From Halegenticoccus tardaugens (GTDB lineage: Archaea; Halobacteriota; Halobacteria; Halobacteriales; Haloferacaceae), in the NCBI RefSeq assembly GCF_004116405.1, contig NZ_SDIC01000004.1, positions 1-64,000 of the forward strand: a DNA stretch of 64,000 bases, written 5' to 3'. The notes beneath the pieces were generated by a model. It had not been told where the DNA came from, ran no database searches, and saw nothing but the letters and a program-made list of their open reading frames with translations. Every line of letters begins with the position of its first letter. Positions within the stretch are counted from its first letter, which is position 1. Shown piece by piece: positions 60,503 to 64,000 of the stretch. The position numbers and the translations under genes were made by a program.

Positions 60503-61843
60503 TTACGCGAGGTCCGCGCCGATTCTCGACGCGACCTGTTCTGCGGCCCTCGTGACCGCCTCCTCCGGCCCGTACTTCCCGTCGAGCATCCGCTGGAGGT
60601 GCGTCCCGATGGCCTCCGTCACCTCGGGGGTGTCCTCGGTGAACCGGTAGCCGGGGATGTTCGACGCGAGGTCCGCGAAGAGCCGTCGGACCCGCTGGCC
60701 CCCGAAGAACTCGACCTCGTCGTCGTAGAGGTCCGCGTCGTACGCGGATTTCAGGGCCGGGAAGATGCCGTAGTTCTCGTACATCCGGTTCTGCATCTCG
60801 GGCGTCGTCAGGGCGAACGTCGTGAAGTCCCACGCCCGGGCGGTCCGCGCCGCGTCGATCTGCTTCGGGATCCCGAGGTTGGATCCGCCCCAGTTCGTCG
60901 CCCGGTTGCCGCCCGGTTCGAAGGCCGGCGGCGCGTAGACGCCCCACTCGCCGGCCGTCTCGGGCAGGGAATCGCGCAGCGTCCCTTCCATCCACGCGCC
61001 CGCGGGGAGGGAGGCGATCGTCCCCTCGCCGTAGGCGCTGAACCACGACGACGACCACGATTCGACGTTCGAGACGATGCCCGCCTCCTTCTGGGCCAGC
61101 ATGTTCCGCGCCACGCGGACGCTCTCCTCGGTGTGGACGTTCACCTCCCCGTCGGGCGTGAACGGCTGCCCGCCGAGTTGCCGGAACTGGTACCGCCAGA
61201 CGCCGGCGAGGTCGTCCGGCGGGAGGTTGTCCATGAACACGCCCTCCGGGAGCTTCTTCCCGGCTTCGATGTACCGCTTCCACGTGTCGATCCCGGACGG
61301 GTCGATGCCGTGCTCCTCGTAGACGTCGCGGCGGTAGAACACGCCGACGGGACCGATGTCCCACGGCACGGCGTAGACGCCTCCCTCGCCGTCCGAGAGC
61401 GCCTCCCACTTCCCGGAGACGAACTCCGGCCTGAGCCCGCCGGCCTCGATCCGGTCGGAGACGTCGCGCAGCGACCGGATGCCGACGAACGTTTGCGCCT
61501 CCACGCTCTCCAGGATGACGAAGTCGGGCGCGCCCGACCCGGACAGGAGCGTCGATTTGAACTTGTCGACCAGCGCGTCGTGGCCCATCTCCCGGATCGT
61601 CACGTCGACGGCTCCGTCGGCTCGCTTTTCGTACGGCCCGTCGACCAGATCGAGCGACTTCGCCGCGACGTCCCACGCCCAGCCGGTGACGGCGTCGGCC
61701 ATCGCTTCGCCGCCGCCCGCGGGCGCTTCGTTCCTCCCGGGCGGTTCGCCCGTCCCGACGCACCCGGCCGACCCGGCAGCCCCGAGGAGACCGACGCCCA
61801 CGAGGAGCCGTCGTCTACCGATCGCGCTCGGTTCGTGTGCCAT
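60503..61843 (-). CDS. Sugar-binding lipoprotein of the ABC transporter (Tat-exported)
   Basis: The 446-residue extracellular solute-binding protein has a Tat signal (GRRRLLVGVGLLGAAGSAG) with lipobox Cys28, a short Gly/Pro linker, and family 1 binding-protein features: DFVILESVEAQTFVG, WDIGPVGVFYRRDVYEEHGI near residue 170, GTIASLPAGAWMEG, NWGGSNLGIPKQI near 311 and FTTFALTTPEMQNRMYE. It captures a sugar, probably a beta-galactoside or an oligosaccharide given the GH42 gene next door. A strong AT-rich TATA region precedes its ATG by ~30 nt. Confidence 0.92.
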   Translation of the reverse strand: MAHEPSAIGRRRLLVGVGLLGAAGSAGCVGTGEPPGRNEAPAGGGEAMADAVTGWAWDVAAKSLDLVDGPYEKRADGAVDVTIREMGHDALVDKFKSTLLSGSGAPDFVILESVEAQTFVGIRSLRDVSDRIEAGGLRPEFVSGKWEALSDGEGGVYAVPWDIGPVGVFYRRDVYEEHGIDPSGIDTWKRYIEAGKKLPEGVFMDNLPPDDLAGVWRYQFRQLGGQPFTPDGEVNVHTEESVRVARNMLAQKEAGIVSNVESWSSSWFSAYGEGTIASLPAGAWMEGTLRDSLPETAGEWGVYAPPAFEPGGNRATNWGGSNLGIPKQIDAARTARAWDFTTFALTTPEMQNRMYENYGIFPALKSAYDADLYDDEVEFFGGQRVRRLFADLASNIPGYRFTEDTPEVTEAIGTHLQRMLDGKYGPEEAVTRAAEQVASRIGADLA

Positions 61844-61865
61844 GTGCTGTCAACTGTACTCTCTC

Positions 61866-61884
61866 GGAAGATAATTATAATAAT
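61866..61884 (-). promoter_or_regulatory. Promoter of the sugar transport operon
   Basis: A long A/T run (AGATAATTATAATAATTT on the + strand, 61869-61886) is centred ~30 nt from the ATG at 61843. It is the most AT-rich stretch for many kilobases and is a strong TATA region for the four transporter genes. Confidence 0.6.
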
Positions 61885-61932
61885 TTCGGCGATTGCGGTT
61901 TCGATTCTTCTGGCGAAGGAATATGGCGTCGA

Positions 61933-63996
61933 TCAGTCGATCGACGCGGAGACGTCGCCGAGGGTCGCCTCCACGACGCCGACGTCGAACGCGCCGACGG
62001 CGGAGTCGCCGACGACCCACGTCGCGCCGTCGGGGACCGCGACCTCGACGGGCGACGACGTGAAGTTGGTGATCCACACGAGCCCGTCGCGTTCGGCCGC
62101 GCGGACGCCGCGGGGGAACCGCCCCGCGCGCTCGACCTCGGCGCGCGCGAGCAGGTCGTCGGCGAGCGCCGCGGCCAGCCCCCCGCCGGGCCACGTCCCG
62201 ACGTACGTCGCGGCCCCGTCGCCGCGTTCGTTCCGCGTGATCGCCGGCCGTCCGGACGCGACGCCGTTCTCGTACGCGCCGAGGACGACGGCTCCGTCGT
62301 CGCCGTCCGCCCTTCGATCCTCGTCGCCATCGACCGTCCCGGCGTCGCCGTCGGCCTCTCTCCCGGCGGGAGCGAGCCACTCCGCCCACGCGCGCGCCGG
62401 GTACGACTCGCCCCGGTAGCGCACGGTCGGCGCGAGCGAGTCGGGGAGGCTCTCGTGGCGGTCGACCGTCGCGCCGACGAGGGGCGCGAGCGGGCCGGGA
62501 GCGGGCTCGCTCCGGAGCTTGTTCCACGGGTCCTTGAACCCGGACCGCATCGTGAGGAGGAGTTCGCCGCCCGACTCGACGTACCGGCGCAGCCGAGCCG
62601 CGAGGTCGTCGTCGACGATGTGCAGCGCCGGCGCGACCGCCGCGGCGTAGCCGCCGAGGTCGGCGCTCGGATGGACGACGTCCACCTGAACGCCCCGCTC
62701 GCGGAGCGCCCGGTAGTAGGTCCGCGCGTGCGCCCAGTAGTCGAAGTCCGGGGAGTGCGGCTGGGCGGAGAGCGCCCACCAGTTCTCGTAGTCGTGGAGG
62801 AGCGCGACGGGCGCGTCGACCGGCGCGAGGGACGGCAGCTCCGCCGCGACTCGGCGAACCTCCTCGTACCCCCTGTCGGCCGATCCGTCGGCTTTCCTGA
62901 GTCCCGCGTGGTACTGCTCCTGTCCCTCCAGACACCGCCGCCAGCGGAAGTAGAGGATCGCGTCCGCGCCGTGCGCCGTCGCGTGGTGCGCCCACAGCCT
63001 CACCGCGCCCTCGGCCGGCTGGGGCGCGTAGGGCGGCCAGTTGACGTCGCCGGGTTGTTGTTCCATCACCCAGAACGGCGCGGCCTTCGTCCCGCGATAG
63101 AGGTCGTGGTTCATGCCGATCTGATCCGGGTCGCCCGCGCGGAGTTCGTCCGGCGTCGCGTCCGCCGCGCGCCGATCCTGGGGGAAGCCGGTCGGGTACG
63201 AGTCCCACGACACGAGGTCGAGGTCGTCGCTCACCGCGTGGGCGTCCAGCGTCTCGAAGTCGCCCATGAAGTTGTGCGCGACGAACCAGTCGTCATTCGC
63301 CTCCCGGACGAGCCGCGCTTGCAACCGGTTGTACGTCACCGCGCTGTCGCTCGCGAATCGGTAGTAGTCGAGGAGGTGCGCGGGGTGGTGGTCCGTCGGT
63401 GTCGGCCGCGGCGGGTCGACCGCCCCGAAGTCGGGGTACCGCTGGCTCCAGAACGTCGTTCCCCACCGCTCGTTCAGGTCGTCGATCCCGTCGTATCGGT
63501 CGCGGAGCCACCCCCGAAAGGCGGCCGCGCAGTCGTCGCAGTAACACCGGATCGTCCCGTGGCAGCCGAACTCGTTGTCGATCTGCCAGCCGACGACGTG
63601 CGGGCTGTCGGCGTACCGGTCGACCATCCGCGAGACGAGCCGCTCCGTCTCCTCGCGGTACCGCGCCGAGTTGAAACAGTAGTGGCGGCGGCTCCCGAAC
63701 CCGCGGGGCGTCCCGTCGAAATCCGCCTGCAGGATTTCGGGATGCTCGTCGACGAGCCACTTCGGCGGCGTCGCCGTCGGCGTACAGAGGACGACCTTCA
63801 CGCCCCGTTCTCCGAGGATTCCGACGGCGGCGTCGAGCCACTCGAAGTCGAACTCCCCTGGCCGCGGCTCCACCACCGCCCAGGAGAACTCCGCCATCCG
63901 AACGTACTCGATGCCGGCCTCGACCATCCGATCCGCGTCGGTCTCCCAGCGCTCTCGGGGCCAGTGTTCCGGAAAGTAGCAGACGCCGACTGTCAT
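61933..63996 (-). CDS. Glycoside hydrolase family 42 beta-galactosidase
   Basis: The 687-residue enzyme has the GH42 acid/base Glu142 in GWQIDNEFGCHG and nucleophile Glu312 in FWVMEQQPG. Cys107, Cys151, Cys153 and Cys156 match the zinc-binding cysteines of trimeric GH42 enzymes almost position for position. The N-terminus VGVCYFPEHWPRERWETDADRM is also typical. It lacks a signal peptide, so it is cytoplasmic and cleaves imported beta-galactosides. An acidic insert sits near residues 555-575. It lies 89 bp upstream of the binding-protein gene in the same direction and begins 4 bp from the window end. Confidence 0.95.
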   Translation of the reverse strand: MTVGVCYFPEHWPRERWETDADRMVEAGIEYVRMAEFSWAVVEPRPGEFDFEWLDAAVGILGERGVKVVLCTPTATPPKWLVDEHPEILQADFDGTPRGFGSRRHYCFNSARYREETERLVSRMVDRYADSPHVVGWQIDNEFGCHGTIRCYCDDCAAAFRGWLRDRYDGIDDLNERWGTTFWSQRYPDFGAVDPPRPTPTDHHPAHLLDYYRFASDSAVTYNRLQARLVREANDDWFVAHNFMGDFETLDAHAVSDDLDLVSWDSYPTGFPQDRRAADATPDELRAGDPDQIGMNHDLYRGTKAAPFWVMEQQPGDVNWPPYAPQPAEGAVRLWAHHATAHGADAILYFRWRRCLEGQEQYHAGLRKADGSADRGYEEVRRVAAELPSLAPVDAPVALLHDYENWWALSAQPHSPDFDYWAHARTYYRALRERGVQVDVVHPSADLGGYAAAVAPALHIVDDDLAARLRRYVESGGELLLTMRSGFKDPWNKLRSEPAPGPLAPLVGATVDRHESLPDSLAPTVRYRGESYPARAWAEWLAPAGREADGDAGTVDGDEDRRADGDDGAVVLGAYENGVASGRPAITRNERGDGAATYVGTWPGGGLAAALADDLLARAEVERAGRFPRGVRAAERDGLVWITNFTSSPVEVAVPDGATWVVGDSAVGAFDVGVVEATLGDVSASID

Positions 63997-64000
63997 GTCC

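Noticed and set aside
59490-61763. 757-codon frame joining the MalF-type permease to upstream sequence
   Set aside because: The upstream part is antisense-like Arg/Gly-rich sequence within the binding-protein gene; the permease starts at the ATG at 60500.

Overview
The window reads as a piece of a haloarchaeal (class Halobacteria) chromosome or megaplasmid. GC is very high, proteins are rich in Asp/Glu with acidic low-complexity tails, genes overlap as ATGA or GTGA, lipoproteins carry twin-arginine plus lipobox signals, and many genes have a TATA-like box about 26-30 nt before the start codon, as expected for leaderless archaeal transcripts. No rRNA, tRNA or CRISPR array was seen.

Layout. 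(1) 1-23.3 kb: a large cobalamin (B12) block. On the + strand are the 3' end of cbiL, then cbiF, cbiG, two cbiH, a small three-Cys ferredoxin, a protein resembling a degenerate LAGLIDADG endonuclease, a long CbiX with a 2Fe-2S-like tail, DUF3209 and a PQQ-type beta-propeller. The cobalt transporter genes cbtA/cbtB and a fused ChlI/ChlD chelatase subunit lie on the - strand, divergent from cobN-cbiC-cbiE. A second CbiX-like gene, cbiA, the corrinoid adenosyltransferase, an MFS transporter and cbiP follow. Both an early (CbiX) and a late (CobN) cobalt-insertion module are present; cbiD and cbiJ are not visible. (2) 23.3-30.8 kb: a MinD-type ATPase with a partner protein, a PerM/AI-2E family membrane protein, an aminotransferase, a ureohydrolase (agmatinase type), a sodium:solute symporter and a hypothetical. 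(3) 30.8-42.9 kb: a carbon-phosphorus lyase locus: phnGHIJKLM plus a TIM-barrel gene on the - strand, divergent from the phosphonate transporter phnDCE. The two divergent promoters carry the same 10-bp element. Two PhoU-type regulators follow. (4) 43-54.3 kb: a zinc-ribbon membrane protein, two lipoproteins, then a biotin carboxyl carrier, two carboxyltransferase/5-oxoprolinase-type subunits, a biotin carboxylase, an Lrp regulator, a LamB/YcsF protein and an M20 amidohydrolase. Together these look like a split urea-carboxylase-like enzyme plus hydrolases for lactam or ureido compounds. A histone-deacetylase-fold amidohydrolase and a class III aminotransferase follow. (5) 54.4-56.7 kb: a lower-GC insertion with a TnpB unit (with a ribbon-helix-helix mini-gene and matching terminal hairpins) and a likely toxin-antitoxin pair. 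(6) 56.7-64 kb: a sugar operon on the - strand: KDPG/KDPGal-type aldolase, ABC transporter (ATPase, two permeases, Tat-lipoprotein binding protein) and a GH42 beta-galactosidase.

The observations I rate highest are the four-gene biotin-dependent carboxylase/lactamase cluster, the LAGLIDADG-like protein inside the B12 operon, the duplicated promoter element of the C-P lyase locus, the TIM-barrel enzyme and zinc-ribbon PhnK in that locus, and the TnpB unit with paired hairpins. All functional calls come from reading motifs and gene order; no database search was run.
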